Shown one piece after another: positions 8,909 through 18,510 of a stretch of DNA of 64,000 bases. Position numbers and translations under genes: made by a program. The stretch is from an uncultured Candidatus Melainabacteria bacterium (GTDB lineage Bacteria > Cyanobacteriota > Vampirovibrionia > Gastranaerophilales > Gastranaerophilaceae): contig CAKVCZ010000004.1 in NCBI GenBank assembly GCA_934726055.1, positions 1 through 64,000 on the forward strand, in the 5' to 3' direction. Numbering within the stretch: position 1 is the first letter of the stretch; every line of letters starts with the position of its first letter. The notes beneath the pieces were generated by a model that did not search any database, was not told where the DNA came from, and saw only the letters and a program-made list of their open reading frames with translations.

Positions 8909-9138
8909 TTTTCTATCCTTTCTTTGTATAAAAATAATATCATGTAAATTATTAATAATAAACCTATACAAAAAGTATTTATCATGATAATATTTTATTA
9001 GTAGTAGTTAAATTTTTGAAAATACATGCGATAAATTAACATCTTATATATAAAATTCAATAGTTAAAACTCGGTAGGCTATATGTGCCGAGATTGTGTG
9101 TATTTGTAAAAAATAGAAAAGGTTAAGGTATAGAGAAC

Positions 9139-10671
9139 ATGGACTTAATTACAATTGTTGCGATTATTTTAGTCGTTCTTTTGGCAATGGTATTTACTGC
9201 AATTCTTGTTGCACAAAGAGCAAAGTACAAGACGCTGAAAGATGATTTTGACAAAAAACAACAAGCAGCTGAAGAAAAAGAACAACTATTAGTTAAAGAA
9301 GCAATGATAAAAGCTAAAGAAGCTTTGCAAAAGGATAGAGAAGAATTAAACGAAGAAGAACGTGAGCGACGTCAAGAATTATCAAGACAAGAATCAAAAT
9401 TGGCACAAAGAGAAGATGTCTTGGAAAATAAAATTCAAGAAGCTACTGATAAAGAAGCTGCTGCTCAAAGAAAAATGGACGAATTGTTAGAAAAAGAGGA
9501 TTATCTTGCAGATTTAGTACAAAGACAAACTTCTGAGCTTGAAAGAATTTCAGGTTTGTCTGCCGAAGAAGCTAAAAATCAACTTTTCGAACAATTAAAA
9601 AATGATTTGGCTCAAGAACAGATGCAATTGATTCGTGAAAATGAGGCTAAAATTAAGGAAAAAGCTTTAGAACAATCTCAAGAAATTCTTACTACAACAA
9701 TGCAAAGATGCGTAATGGATCAAGTTGTAGAAAGTACGGTTTCTGTTGTTTCATTACCAAATGATGAAATGAAGGGTCGTATTATTGGTCGTGAAGGTCG
9801 TAATATCAGAACTTTGGAAACTTTAACAGGTGTTGATTTAATTATTGATGATACTCCTGAAGCGGTTGTTTTATCAAGTTTTGATCCAGTAAGACGTGAA
9901 GTTGCAAAATTAGCTTTAGAAAAACTTATATCAGATGGACGTATTCACCCTGTACGTATTGAGGAAATGGTTACAAAAGCTCAAGAAGAAGTTGAAAAGA
10001 AAATTCTTACAGAAGGTGAAAATGCCGCGTTAGATATGGGTATAATGGGGCTAAATAAAGAACTTTTAAAAACGTTGGGCAGATTATATTACAGAACAAG
10101 TTATGGTCAAAATGTTTTAAAACACTCTTTGGAAGTTGGTCATATTGCTGGTATGTTGGCTGCTGAGTTAGGTGCAAATGTTTATGTAGCAAAACGTGCC
10201 GGTCTGTTACATGACATTGGTAAAGCCGTTGACCAAACTCAAGAAGGTACTCATATTCAACTGGGTGTAGAAATAGCAAATAAATATGGTGAAAAACAAG
10301 AAATTGTTCACGCAATAGAAGCTCATCACAATGATGTTACTGCAAATACAATTGAAGCTGTTCTTGTAAAATTAGCGGATGCAATTTCTGCAGGCAGACC
10401 TGGAGCAAGACGAGATACTTTAGAAATTTATATTAAGCGTTTACAAAAAATTGAAGAAATTGTAAATAGTTTCAAAGGAATTAAGCAGTCTTTTGCTGTT
10501 CAAGCTGGTCGTGAAGTTCGTGTAATTGTTGAAGCTGAACAATTTGACGATTTGGCATCTCAAAAATTGGCAAGAGATATTGCAAAACGTATTGAGGATG
10601 AATTGGATTATCCGGGACAAATTAGGGTTACTGTTGTAAGAGAATTTAGAACAACGGAAATTGCAAAATAA
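9139..10671 (+). CDS. rny: Ribonuclease Y
   Basis: RNase Y is a membrane-anchored endoribonuclease that starts mRNA decay. This 510-residue protein has the full architecture: an N-terminal transmembrane segment (about 3-25), a long Glu/Lys/Gln-rich coiled coil (25-200), a KH domain (about 205-270, with GRIIGREGRNIRTLE), and an HD domain carrying HSLEVGHIAG and LLHDIGKAVD. A further C-terminal domain ends in VREFRTTEIAK. It heads an operon with ymdB, a pairing conserved in many bacteria. The 230-base upstream region contains an AT-rich promoter-like stretch and a small hairpin at 9070-9092, but no clear regulator site. Confidence 0.97.
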   Translation: MDLITIVAIILVVLLAMVFTAILVAQRAKYKTLKDDFDKKQQAAEEKEQLLVKEAMIKAKEALQKDREELNEEERERRQELSRQESKLAQREDVLENKIQEATDKEAAAQRKMDELLEKEDYLADLVQRQTSELERISGLSAEEAKNQLFEQLKNDLAQEQMQLIRENEAKIKEKALEQSQEILTTTMQRCVMDQVVESTVSVVSLPNDEMKGRIIGREGRNIRTLETLTGVDLIIDDTPEAVVLSSFDPVRREVAKLALEKLISDGRIHPVRIEEMVTKAQEEVEKKILTEGENAALDMGIMGLNKELLKTLGRLYYRTSYGQNVLKHSLEVGHIAGMLAAELGANVYVAKRAGLLHDIGKAVDQTQEGTHIQLGVEIANKYGEKQEIVHAIEAHHNDVTANTIEAVLVKLADAISAGRPGARRDTLEIYIKRLQKIEEIVNSFKGIKQSFAVQAGREVRVIVEAEQFDDLASQKLARDIAKRIEDELDYPGQIRVTVVREFRTTEIAK

Positions 10672-10688
10672 ACACAGGTAATGCATTT

Positions 10689-11522
10689 ATGCAAGAACTA
10701 ATTAAAATTTTATTTTTTGGTGATGTAGTCGGTAGAATCGGTCGTAGGGCTGTTACCGACTATCTCGCTGAAAATAAAAATAATTATGATTTTATAATTT
10801 TAAACGGAGAAAATGCATCGCATGGCTTCGGTTTGACTTTAAAAAATTATAATGCACTTATTAATGCAGGTATAAATTGTATAACTTCAGGAAATCATAT
10901 TTGGGACAAAAAGGATATATTTTCGTACATTGATACAGCAGATAAGTTGGTTAGACCTTTTAATTATCCCATTGGGACAAAAGGTTATGGGTACAGATTT
11001 TTTGATATTGGTACTCACAAGCTTTGTGTTATAAATTTTTTAGGACGTGTATTTATGCAGCCAATGGAATCTCAATGGAAATTGTTAGAAGAAAACATAG
11101 AGGATATTAAAAAAGTTACACCTAATATTTTTGTTGATTTTCATGCTGAAGCTACGGCTGAAAAAATATGTTTCGGCAGATTTTGTGCTTCTCTTGGTGT
11201 AAGTGCTTTTGTGGGCACACATACTCATGTTCAAACCGCAGATGAAAAATTAGTGGATAATATGGCATATATAACAGATGCAGGTTTTTGCGGTGCGGAA
11301 AACAGTGTAATCGGTATGGATTATAAAACATCATTATCAAGAATGACTACTTGCATGCCTGAAAGATATGAAGTCGCAAAAGATAATAATGCTATATTGA
11401 ATGCAGTTGAAATTACCATAGATGCTTTAACGGGTAATGCAACTGATATAAAAAGAATTAATAAAAAAATAATATATGAAAACAATGAAACGGAGGAAGA
11501 CTTTGTTAAAGAAAAGTCCTGA
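10689..11522 (+). CDS. ymdB: YmdB-type calcineurin-like metallophosphoesterase
   Basis: A 277-residue protein of the YmdB/TIGR00282 family. Family members are dinuclear-metal phosphoesterases with 2',3'-cyclic nucleotide phosphodiesterase activity, which in Bacillus influence biofilm formation and motility. Metal-binding motifs are visible: ILFFGDVVGRIGR, LNGENASHG, TSGNHIWD, VDFHAEATAEK and GTHTHVQTADE. It lies 17 bases after rny, the usual gene order, so both probably act on RNA turnover. The last 25 residues after the core are charged and unremarkable. Confidence 0.92.
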   Translation: MQELIKILFFGDVVGRIGRRAVTDYLAENKNNYDFIILNGENASHGFGLTLKNYNALINAGINCITSGNHIWDKKDIFSYIDTADKLVRPFNYPIGTKGYGYRFFDIGTHKLCVINFLGRVFMQPMESQWKLLEENIEDIKKVTPNIFVDFHAEATAEKICFGRFCASLGVSAFVGTHTHVQTADEKLVDNMAYITDAGFCGAENSVIGMDYKTSLSRMTTCMPERYEVAKDNNAILNAVEITIDALTGNATDIKRINKKIIYENNETEEDFVKEKS

Positions 11523-11537
11523 TGAATGGAGGTCGCA

Positions 11538-12395
11538 ATGAAAAAAGCTGATTTCCATGTTCATACAAATTATTCGGATGGTGTTTTTACACCTGAAAAA
11601 ATTGTTGATACTGCATTAGATGCAGGACTTGAAGCAATTGCTTTGACTGATCATGACAACATTTTGTCATATCAAATAGCACAAGATTATTTGCAAAGTA
11701 TTAACAAACAAGATAATCTTGAAATTATACAGGGTGTTGAAATAAATACTCTTTATAAAAATTATGAAATTCATATCTTAGGATATTTCATGGATGTTCA
11801 GAACAGTGATTTTCAAAATCTAATAAAAACACAGCAAGAAGCAAGGGTTAAGCAAACTCTTGAAATTATTGACTTATTGGAGAAAAAAGAAGGTATTAAA
11901 ATCCTTTATGATTCAATAAAAGCTCAAGTTGCTGAAGGTGGTAGTATTGGAAGACCTCATATTGCAAAAGCAATAACATCTGCCGGTGGAACTTCAAGTG
12001 TTATTGAAGCTTATAGCAAATATATAAATGACAAATCACCGGTGTATGTACAGAGAAAAACTGTTTCTCCGCAAGATGCGGTAGAAATAATTTATGATGC
12101 TGGGGGTGTTCCTGTAATAGCACATCCGCATGATATTGACATTGCAGAAAATTTAATTAAAGATTTAATGTCATACGGATTAAGAGGTATTGAAGCGTAT
12201 CATAGAAAACATTCTCCTGCTGTTGTTGAATATTTTTCATCTATGGCTGAAAAGTTAGGTCTAATAGTAACAGGCGGATCTGATTTTCATGCTCCAAACT
12301 TATTGAACGGGCAAATTTTGCTGGGTAAACATTTTATTCCTGAGTGGATTTATGATAAGTTAATTCAAGAGAAAAAACGTCTAGATATGGCATGA
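11538..12395 (+). CDS. PHP-domain phosphoesterase (RNase AM/TrpH-like)
   Basis: A 285-residue PHP-domain metalloenzyme. It contains the metal-ligand motifs DFHVHTNYSDG, LTDHDN and GVEIN, then EIHILGYF, IGRPHIAKA, VIAHPHD and a C-terminal GGSDFHAPN. This set matches the YciV/TrpH group, which removes 3'-phosphates from nucleoside 3',5'-bisphosphates or trims short RNAs 5' to 3'. Its place after rny and ymdB fits an RNA-degradation operon. The ATG at 11538 is chosen over the one at 11526 because GGAGGT sits 5 bases before it. It follows ymdB by 15 bases. Confidence 0.88.
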   Translation: MKKADFHVHTNYSDGVFTPEKIVDTALDAGLEAIALTDHDNILSYQIAQDYLQSINKQDNLEIIQGVEINTLYKNYEIHILGYFMDVQNSDFQNLIKTQQEARVKQTLEIIDLLEKKEGIKILYDSIKAQVAEGGSIGRPHIAKAITSAGGTSSVIEAYSKYINDKSPVYVQRKTVSPQDAVEIIYDAGGVPVIAHPHDIDIAENLIKDLMSYGLRGIEAYHRKHSPAVVEYFSSMAEKLGLIVTGGSDFHAPNLLNGQILLGKHFIPEWIYDKLIQEKKRLDMA

Positions 12396-12402
12396 GGTTT
12401 AT

Positions 12403-13047
12403 ATGAAAAAAAGGATAGCTTTTACATTAATAGAAATTGCATTTGTATTGGGGTTAATAACTTTAACCGCAATAATACTGATTCCAAGTTTGATTGAAGA
12501 CAATAAAAAGTTAGATATTATTTCAAAATGGAAAAATTCATATAAAAATATTGAATATATCTTTTCTGCAATTGGGGCACAAGTTACAGAAACGGATAAA
12601 ATTGCTTTTCAAAAAGCAAAGTCTGAAAAAGAAAAAGAAAATTTGTTTATCGAATTAATAAATCCTTATTTCCGTATAACAAATGCAGTTGAACCTAATT
12701 TGTATAAAGTATCATATTTGAATGGGTCCTTTGTAAAAAATAGTGATGAATATTATGTGTCTAATTTATACTATACAACTTCCGGTAATATTGTGGGAGT
12801 AAAGTGGTTGAATAATTCAGAATATTCAAAAAACATGCCTTTAGCCATTTTATTATATGATTTAAATGGCATAAAAGGTCCTAACAGATGGGGTATTGAC
12901 ATTTTTGGTGTTAATATATTCCAAGATAAAATGGAGCCTGTTGGTAAGCTTGCTGATGAAGAACTTGTTAAAAAAGATTGCTCAAAACATGGTAAAGGGA
13001 TAACTTGTTCATATTACTACTACACTTACGGTGGAAATTTTAACTAG
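12403..13047 (+). CDS. Prepilin-type (pseudopilin) protein
   Basis: A 214-residue protein starting with a short basic leader and the type IV prepilin motif: KKRIA followed by FTLIEIAFVLGLI. Cleavage and N-methylation are expected between A6 and F7. A hydrophobic helix follows (to about residue 28), then a globular domain that ends in YYYTYGGNFN. It lacks the Cys-rich DIDGPNKG block of the pilins at the two ends of the window, although it has a related GPNRWGIDIFGVN segment near residue 160. It starts 7 bases after the PHP gene and overlaps the convergent nth gene by four bases. Confidence 0.85.
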   Translation: MKKRIAFTLIEIAFVLGLITLTAIILIPSLIEDNKKLDIISKWKNSYKNIEYIFSAIGAQVTETDKIAFQKAKSEKEKENLFIELINPYFRITNAVEPNLYKVSYLNGSFVKNSDEYYVSNLYYTTSGNIVGVKWLNNSEYSKNMPLAILLYDLNGIKGPNRWGIDIFGVNIFQDKMEPVGKLADEELVKKDCSKHGKGITCSYYYYTYGGNFN

Positions 13048-13673
13048 ATTATCTTTTTACAGTATTGGCATATAGGACATTCTTGGCAATTTGGTTTTTG
13101 AGGTTTACATACATTTTGTCCATGTGTAACTATTAGTGTGTTTATTTCAATCCAATATTTTTTAGGTAATTTTTTACGTAACTCCATTTCAGTTTCTTCA
13201 GGATTGGATGTTTTTACGTAGCCTATTCTATTAAAAATTCTGTGAACGTGTACATCTACACAAATTGCAGGTTTATTAAATCCTCTGGCTACAACAAGAT
13301 TTGCGGTTTTTCTTCCAACTCCGTTAAATTTACATAATTCATCAATATCGCAAGGTGTTTGTCCGTTATAGTTTTCTACAAGTTCTTTTGAAAGTTGTAT
13401 TATTTGTTTGGATTTGTTTGCATAGAAACCGACAGGATAGATTGCTTTTTCTAATTCCATTTCGGATATTTTTGCCATATCTTGCGGAGTTTTTGCAAGT
13501 TTTAACATTCTTAATGTTGCGGGATACGTTGTTTTATCATTTGTTCTAAGACTTAAAATGCAAGAAATTAAGACCAAATAAGGATCATTAAAAGTGTCCA
13601 TAAGTTTAACAAATTCACTTTGAGGTTGTTTTGCTTTCTTTAGTGTTTCAACTATTTTATCTATTTGAATCAC
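13044..13673 (-). CDS. nth: Endonuclease III, DNA glycosylase/AP lyase
   Basis: A base-excision repair enzyme that removes oxidised pyrimidines. The 209-residue protein has the helix-hairpin-helix FNGVGRKTAN with the catalytic Lys, the catalytic Asp in VDVHVHRIFNRIG, and a C-terminal [4Fe-4S] loop with exact spacing C-x6-C-x2-C-x5-C. It is the last gene of the minus-strand rsmA-to-nth run; its start overlaps the end of lpxK by four bases. Confidence 0.95.
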   Translation of the reverse strand: MIQIDKIVETLKKAKQPQSEFVKLMDTFNDPYLVLISCILSLRTNDKTTYPATLRMLKLAKTPQDMAKISEMELEKAIYPVGFYANKSKQIIQLSKELVENYNGQTPCDIDELCKFNGVGRKTANLVVARGFNKPAICVDVHVHRIFNRIGYVKTSNPEETEMELRKKLPKKYWIEINTLIVTHGQNVCKPQKPNCQECPICQYCKKII

Positions 13674-14680
13674 TTTATCAATTCCTCTACATTTAATTTT
13701 AGTTTTAATTTCATTGCATAAATATTATCAAAATTAAATTTTTCAAGTTTAACAGCATCTTTTTCTGTTGTAATGATTGTTTCATCTATATTTTCTAAAT
13801 CAGATTCTTTATATGCATGGTGATCATCAAAGGTAATTGTTCCAAGAATGTTATATTTGTCTGCTACAAAATCATAAAATTGTTTCGGTTGACCAATAGC
13901 ACACATTGCAACTACATTAGAATTTAGTGGTAATACATCAGTTGTTTTTATGTTGTAAACGTAACTTGGTTCTACTTTGCAAATAGAAACTTTATTGAGG
14001 TCAAAAACATTTGGAAGTTTTTTCATATCTACTTCTTCAAGAGTTTTGTTTATAATTAAAACTTTATCCGCACGTTTTAGTCCATTTAAATTTTCTCTTA
14101 GGGGACCTGCCGGTAGGTGTTTACCATTTCCGAAGCATTTTTCGCTATCAACCAATACAATGTCTAAATCTCTTTGTATTTTTCTATGCTGAAATGCGTC
14201 ATCCAAAATAATTATATCGGGATGATAACTTTTTATAATCATATTTGCTGCTTTTACTCTATTCGAGCAGGTAACAACTGCAATATTTTCAATGTTTTGA
14301 GCAAACCAATATGGCTCATCTCCTATTTCTTCAGCAGTATGTAGTATTTCTCCGTTGATTGCAACTACTCTGGGCTCTTTGTTTGAAAGTTTGCCACCAT
14401 ATCCTCTTGATATTATTGCAACTTTTTTCCCTTGTTTTATATAGTATTTTGCAAGTTCTGCAACGACCGGAGTTTTACCAACTCCACCTGTTGTAAGATT
14501 TCCAACTGAAATAACATAAGAATCAACTTTTTCTGATTTTAATATTCCCTTATCATAAAACTGATTTCTGTAATTGGTAATTTTATCATAAAAGAATGCA
14601 AAGAATTCTAACAGTGGTAAAATCCAACTTTTAGAATTCTTATCGTAATGTATTTTTGTTATTTCGCTTTTTAAATTCAT
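13670..14680 (-). CDS. lpxK: Tetraacyldisaccharide 4'-kinase
   Basis: LpxK phosphorylates the 4' position of the lipid A precursor at the inner face of the inner membrane. The 336-residue protein shows the P-loop VGNLTTGGVGKTP (residues 59-71), an ISRGYGGK motif, LDDAFQHRKI (Walker B-like) and LPAGPLRENL, all typical of the family. Its presence shows that the organism makes lipid A. It sits 2 bases after mlaD in an envelope operon. Confidence 0.95.
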   Translation of the reverse strand: MNLKSEITKIHYDKNSKSWILPLLEFFAFFYDKITNYRNQFYDKGILKSEKVDSYVISVGNLTTGGVGKTPVVAELAKYYIKQGKKVAIISRGYGGKLSNKEPRVVAINGEILHTAEEIGDEPYWFAQNIENIAVVTCSNRVKAANMIIKSYHPDIIILDDAFQHRKIQRDLDIVLVDSEKCFGNGKHLPAGPLRENLNGLKRADKVLIINKTLEEVDMKKLPNVFDLNKVSICKVEPSYVYNIKTTDVLPLNSNVVAMCAIGQPKQFYDFVADKYNILGTITFDDHHAYKESDLENIDETIITTEKDAVKLEKFNFDNIYAMKLKLKLNVEELIK

Positions 14681-14682
14681 TC

Positions 14683-16044
14683 TTAAAATATCAATCTGAA
14701 TAATAAAAATCTTTTATTTAATTTATCTGTAAATTTTCTTAAGTTTTTAGCTGTTTCAGCTACATTTGTAAGTGTATTTGTCAAATCTTGCTTTTGGTTT
14801 GAAGAAAGAGAATTTACTACACAAAGAGCATTTGATAAATCAACCATAGCTTTGTTTACATTTGTAACCGTATTGAAAACTTGTTCTTTAAGTTTTTTAT
14901 CCTTTGTCATTGAATTTACTGAAGTACTTATATCGTTCATATTAGATACAATGGCATTTAAATCTGCACCTAATTGTTTTGCATCTGTATTATCAAGAAC
15001 TTTATTTAAGTTGTTAGTTAATTTGGTTAATGCTTCTGTTGCGTCAAACATTGTGGTCTTAAATCTTGGATCTCCTGCTATGTCATCAGCAATTTTTGTA
15101 ATTTTTCCAAAATCGTTTGTGAACTTATCTGCCATTTTCATCATTTGGTCAAGTTCTTTATTTGAACTTTCTATTAATTTTTCAGCTTTTGCTATTGTAG
15201 TCGTTGCTTGTGCAGTAAGTTCGTTAATATTCACAACTGATTGTTTTAAATCTGCAATAACTTTATCAGAAAGCAATTCGTTTATTTTCATGTTGGTTTC
15301 TGTTAAAGATGCCGCAGCTTTATACTGTAAATCCATAAAGTCTGAAATTCTCATCGGTTCAATAATTGTGTAAGGTGAAGTTTGTTCAGGATATGATATA
15401 GCTACGTCATCTAATGGTGCTATAAGCATTTTTTTAACACCTTTATCAGTTATTAAAGAACCTTTTAAAAATTCAGGTAAAATCAATCCGGGTAGATTTA
15501 CAACGTAATCAATTCTGTATGAATAGGTTGTTTTTATTCTGTTTTGAAATTCAAGAGGTATTGCTTTAGTAACAACAACTCTTGTATCTTTGATATATCC
15601 TACATCATAAAACTTGTTATCAAGTTTTATTTGAACGGGATCGTCTTTATAAATCAAATTTTTACCAATCATTGGAACATATAAAGTTCTTGTCTTTGGC
15701 GGTGTAATTTCTAAAAATTGTTCTCCGATTAATCCTGATTGTTGAATAGAAATAGACGAAGCTTTTGGAATTTTAATACCGGGTTCTGTTATTACAAATT
15801 TTAATTTTACATAGCTTTTTTCGCCATCAATAATCGGTGTAATTTCTTCAACCTGACCGACTCTCAAACCCATCATTTGAACACCTGAGCCTGCTCTCAT
15901 CCCATTAACATCTTTGAAATGGACTTCAATTCTGTCAGCAGATGAAAAAGCTCTGCCCTTAACCCACAATACTGTAAAAATAAGTATCATAAGTGCAATT
16001 ATTGTTAATATTCCGACTTTAAATGATGATGATTTTAATTTCAT
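14683..16044 (-). CDS. mlaD: MCE/MlaD-family lipid transport protein
   Basis: Membrane-anchored substrate-binding component of an Mla-type phospholipid transporter. It has an N-terminal transmembrane segment (about 9-30) and an MCE domain (about 38-120, with VHFKDVNGMRAGSGVQMMGLRVG and SGLIGEQFLEI). A roughly 110-residue insert follows, then a long helical/coiled-coil region (about 235-440) that ends in KRFLLFRLIF. At 453 residues it is far longer than E. coli MlaD (about 180) and resembles cyanobacterial and chloroplast (TGD2-like) forms. The neighbours mlaE and mlaF supply the permease and ATPase. Confidence 0.9.
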   Translation of the reverse strand: MKLKSSSFKVGILTIIALMILIFTVLWVKGRAFSSADRIEVHFKDVNGMRAGSGVQMMGLRVGQVEEITPIIDGEKSYVKLKFVITEPGIKIPKASSISIQQSGLIGEQFLEITPPKTRTLYVPMIGKNLIYKDDPVQIKLDNKFYDVGYIKDTRVVVTKAIPLEFQNRIKTTYSYRIDYVVNLPGLILPEFLKGSLITDKGVKKMLIAPLDDVAISYPEQTSPYTIIEPMRISDFMDLQYKAAASLTETNMKINELLSDKVIADLKQSVVNINELTAQATTTIAKAEKLIESSNKELDQMMKMADKFTNDFGKITKIADDIAGDPRFKTTMFDATEALTKLTNNLNKVLDNTDAKQLGADLNAIVSNMNDISTSVNSMTKDKKLKEQVFNTVTNVNKAMVDLSNALCVVNSLSSNQKQDLTNTLTNVAETAKNLRKFTDKLNKRFLLFRLIF

Positions 16045-16081
16045 TTTAATTTTAATTCCCTATTTCATTATATCAAAAAAA

Positions 16082-16801
16082 TTATTCTGTTAACATTTTC
16101 ATTGGTCCTTCAAGTGAAGCTGTAACAAATTGTTTTGTGTATTCATTTTTGCATTCGCACATTTCTTTAGGTGTTCCTTGAAATACACATTTTCCGTTAT
16201 ATATCATTAATACTTTATCTGCCGTTCTCATAATAGTTGACATTTGGTGAGTTACGACAATAGAAGATGCATGCGTTTCTTCCTTAAGTCTAACAATGTA
16301 GTCTTCTATCAATGTTGAAGATATTGGATCTAAGCCGGCGGTTGGTTCATCGTACAGAATTGTTTTTGGATTTGTTACAATTGCTCTTGCAAAACTAACC
16401 CTCTTCTGCATTCCTCCTGAAAGTTCAGATGGAAATTTGTTTTCTATACCTGTTAAGCCAACAAGTTTAAGTTTTTCTTCAACTATATTTTTTAAATCTT
16501 GTTCTGTGTATTTTTTTCTTAATTCTTTTCTTTCTCTAAGTGCAAAAATTATGTTATCAAAAACATTTAGTGAATCAAATAATGCAGAGTATTGGAATAC
16601 CATGGCAATTTCACCATCAGAAGTTTCAACAGTTCCTCCATTAGAATCAAGTAATCCGCATATTATTTTTAGAATAGTACTTTTACCTGAACCGGAGAAT
16701 CCTACAATTGCTAATGTTTCACCGTCTTTAACTTCAAAACTTATGTCATTAAGTACTCTGCGTCTGCCAAATTTTTTTATTAAATTTTTAACTTTTATCA
16801 T
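16082..16801 (-). CDS. mlaF: Mla-type ABC transporter ATP-binding protein
   Basis: A 239-residue ABC ATPase with Walker A GFSGSGKST (near residue 34), Q-loop MVFQYSALFDSL, signature LSGGMQKRV, Walker B ILYDEPTAGLDP and H-loop VVTHQMST. The YSALFDSL Q-loop is characteristic of the MlaF/Ttg2A group. It energises lipid movement with the MlaE permease encoded 11 bases upstream and MlaD encoded downstream. Confidence 0.93.
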   Translation of the reverse strand: MIKVKNLIKKFGRRRVLNDISFEVKDGETLAIVGFSGSGKSTILKIICGLLDSNGGTVETSDGEIAMVFQYSALFDSLNVFDNIIFALRERKELRKKYTEQDLKNIVEEKLKLVGLTGIENKFPSELSGGMQKRVSFARAIVTNPKTILYDEPTAGLDPISSTLIEDYIVRLKEETHASSIVVTHQMSTIMRTADKVLMIYNGKCVFQGTPKEMCECKNEYTKQFVTASLEGPMKMLTE

Positions 16802-16812
16802 AGCTTAAATTC

Positions 16813-17622
16813 CTAAAAGAAAAATGCAATTGAGAAAATTAAATCCCATATAACAATAGTAACAAACGACCAAACAACAGCCTTTGTTGTTGCTAAACCA
16901 ACTCCTTTAGCTCCTCCGCTTGCCATATATCCGCAAGTGCAACTGATAAGAGCTATGGTAAAGCCATATACAAATGCTTTTGCCAATGCTACTTTTATAT
17001 CATATATATACAGTCCTGACCATACTGAAGAAAAGTATGCCTTGTAGCTTAATTCGCTGACAGTTGTGGATGCAACTGCACCACCAAGTATGCCAAAAGT
17101 TGAAGAAACAACTAAAACAGGTGGCATCATAAGTGTTCCGGCGATAATTCTGGGAACAAATAAATATTTAATTGGATTAACACCCAAAACTTGTATTGCA
17201 TCGATTTGTTCGGTTATTTTCATTGTGGCAATTTCAGATGCGAGGGAAGAACCTATCATAGAAATTATTGCAAATCCCGACATAATTATACCTGTTTCTC
17301 TGATAGTTAACAATGAAACAAGCATGCCTACGTAGTTTCCACCACCTTGTTTAACCATTTCTCCTGCAACTTGCATCGCTACAATTATAGATGTCATGCT
17401 TACAATAGAAATTGTTATAGGCAATGAGCTAACTCCAAATCTTGATGATTGTTCAAGAACTTCTTTCCAATTTATTTGACCAAGACAAATATATTTTAGA
17501 GAAATAAAAAGATGTATTGCAATTTCGCCGACCGTTGTAAGAAAATCTTCTAATAAATCTGCACAAATTTGCAAAAATTGATAAGTATTGGACTTCTTTA
17601 TATATTCCCTAACCAATTCCAT
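16813..17622 (-). CDS. mlaE: Mla-type ABC transporter permease
   Basis: A 269-residue integral membrane protein of the MlaE/YrbE family. The pattern is clear: GVSSLPITISIVSMTS, then REtG-type loop SLLTIRETGIIMSGF, EIATMKITEQIDAIQVLGVNP (the conserved MlaE coupling motif), and LVVPRI-like LFVPRIIAG. There are five to six hydrophobic segments. It forms the channel part of a phospholipid transporter between inner and outer membrane. It is the first gene of the mlaE-mlaF-mlaD-lpxK-nth run and lies 51 bases after ispE. Confidence 0.94.
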   Translation of the reverse strand: MELVREYIKKSNTYQFLQICADLLEDFLTTVGEIAIHLFISLKYICLGQINWKEVLEQSSRFGVSSLPITISIVSMTSIIVAMQVAGEMVKQGGGNYVGMLVSLLTIRETGIIMSGFAIISMIGSSLASEIATMKITEQIDAIQVLGVNPIKYLFVPRIIAGTLMMPPVLVVSSTFGILGGAVASTTVSELSYKAYFSSVWSGLYIYDIKVALAKAFVYGFTIALISCTCGYMASGGAKGVGLATTKAVVWSFVTIVIWDLIFSIAFFF

Positions 17623-17673
17623 ACATTTAATTATACATAAAAATTATAGCAATGCAAATAATTAAGTATATAT

Positions 17674-18510
17674 CTAGCAAATTTCGCAGCCTGTTGAAAT
17701 TGTTTTTAGTCCTGTTTTTGTCCAGTAATTTTCAACATTGTTTATTGTTTTTTCAAGTATAAAATAAGTAGAACCAGAACCTGACATTATCGCAGCAGGA
17801 TTTGCTTGTTTAATTTTTTGTAATTCTTCGTGCTCATTGAATACTGCCATTTCTAAGTCGTTATATAACAATTCTCGTATATCTTCATTGTTGTTTAATC
17901 TGGTTACCATTTTATCCGTATAATTTTTAAATTCTTTATTCTTAAGTTGTGCATATTTTTGATATCCCTCTTTTGCTGAGATTCCTAGTTCAGGTTTTAT
18001 TAAAGACACAGGATATTCCCTAAAAGTTATTGGAATAACTTTTTCTCCACGTCCAGTTGCAAGAGTACAGCCACCCTCTAGACATACATTTAGGTCTGAA
18101 CCAAGTTGAGCACATAGTTTGTGTAGTTCTTCTTTTGTTAGTATGTTTTTAAAATATTTATTTAACGCCAAAAATGTTCCGGCAGCATTTGAACTTCCAC
18201 CAGCTAATCCTGCTTCTGTCGGAATATTTTTTTCCAAATGAACATAAATATTGTGTGGTTCTATTTTTGTTGTTTCAAAAAATAATTTAATAGCTTTATG
18301 TACTATATTTTTTTCATTATATGGTATGTTTGGATTTGTTCCTGATAGTTGAATACCTAATTCTTTACTTCTTTCTATATCAAAAGTGAGAATATCATAT
18401 AAGTTTATCATTTGCATTATGCTTTTTAATTCATGAAATCCATCGGAGCGTTTTCCTGTTATTTCAAGTGTTAAATTTATTTTTGCCGGTGTTTTTACTT
18501 TAATTTGCAT
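17674..18510 (-). CDS. ispE: 4-diphosphocytidyl-2-C-methyl-D-erythritol kinase
   Basis: A GHMP-family kinase of the MEP pathway. The 278-residue protein begins KVKTPAKINLTLEI, carries the ATP-binding loop PTEAGLAGGSSNAA (near residue 90), and ends with the third GHMP motif IMSGSGSTYF. It works four steps before IspH, which is also in this window. Its start overlaps the end of rsmA by 16 bases, indicating coupling. Confidence 0.96.
   Translation of the reverse strand: MQIKVKTPAKINLTLEITGKRSDGFHELKSIMQMINLYDILTFDIERSKELGIQLSGTNPNIPYNEKNIVHKAIKLFFETTKIEPHNIYVHLEKNIPTEAGLAGGSSNAAGTFLALNKYFKNILTKEELHKLCAQLGSDLNVCLEGGCTLATGRGEKVIPITFREYPVSLIKPELGISAKEGYQKYAQLKNKEFKNYTDKMVTRLNNNEDIRELLYNDLEMAVFNEHEELQKIKQANPAAIMSGSGSTYFILEKTINNVENYWTKTGLKTISTGCEIC

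Noticed and set aside
9070..9092. Hairpin CTCGGTA...TGCCGAG before rny as a riboswitch
   Set aside because: A single seven-pair stem with no other conserved structure is too little to call a riboswitch.
12403..13673. Regulatory meaning of the convergent pilin-nth overlap
   Set aside because: Only four bases overlap at the stop codons, which is common in compact genomes.
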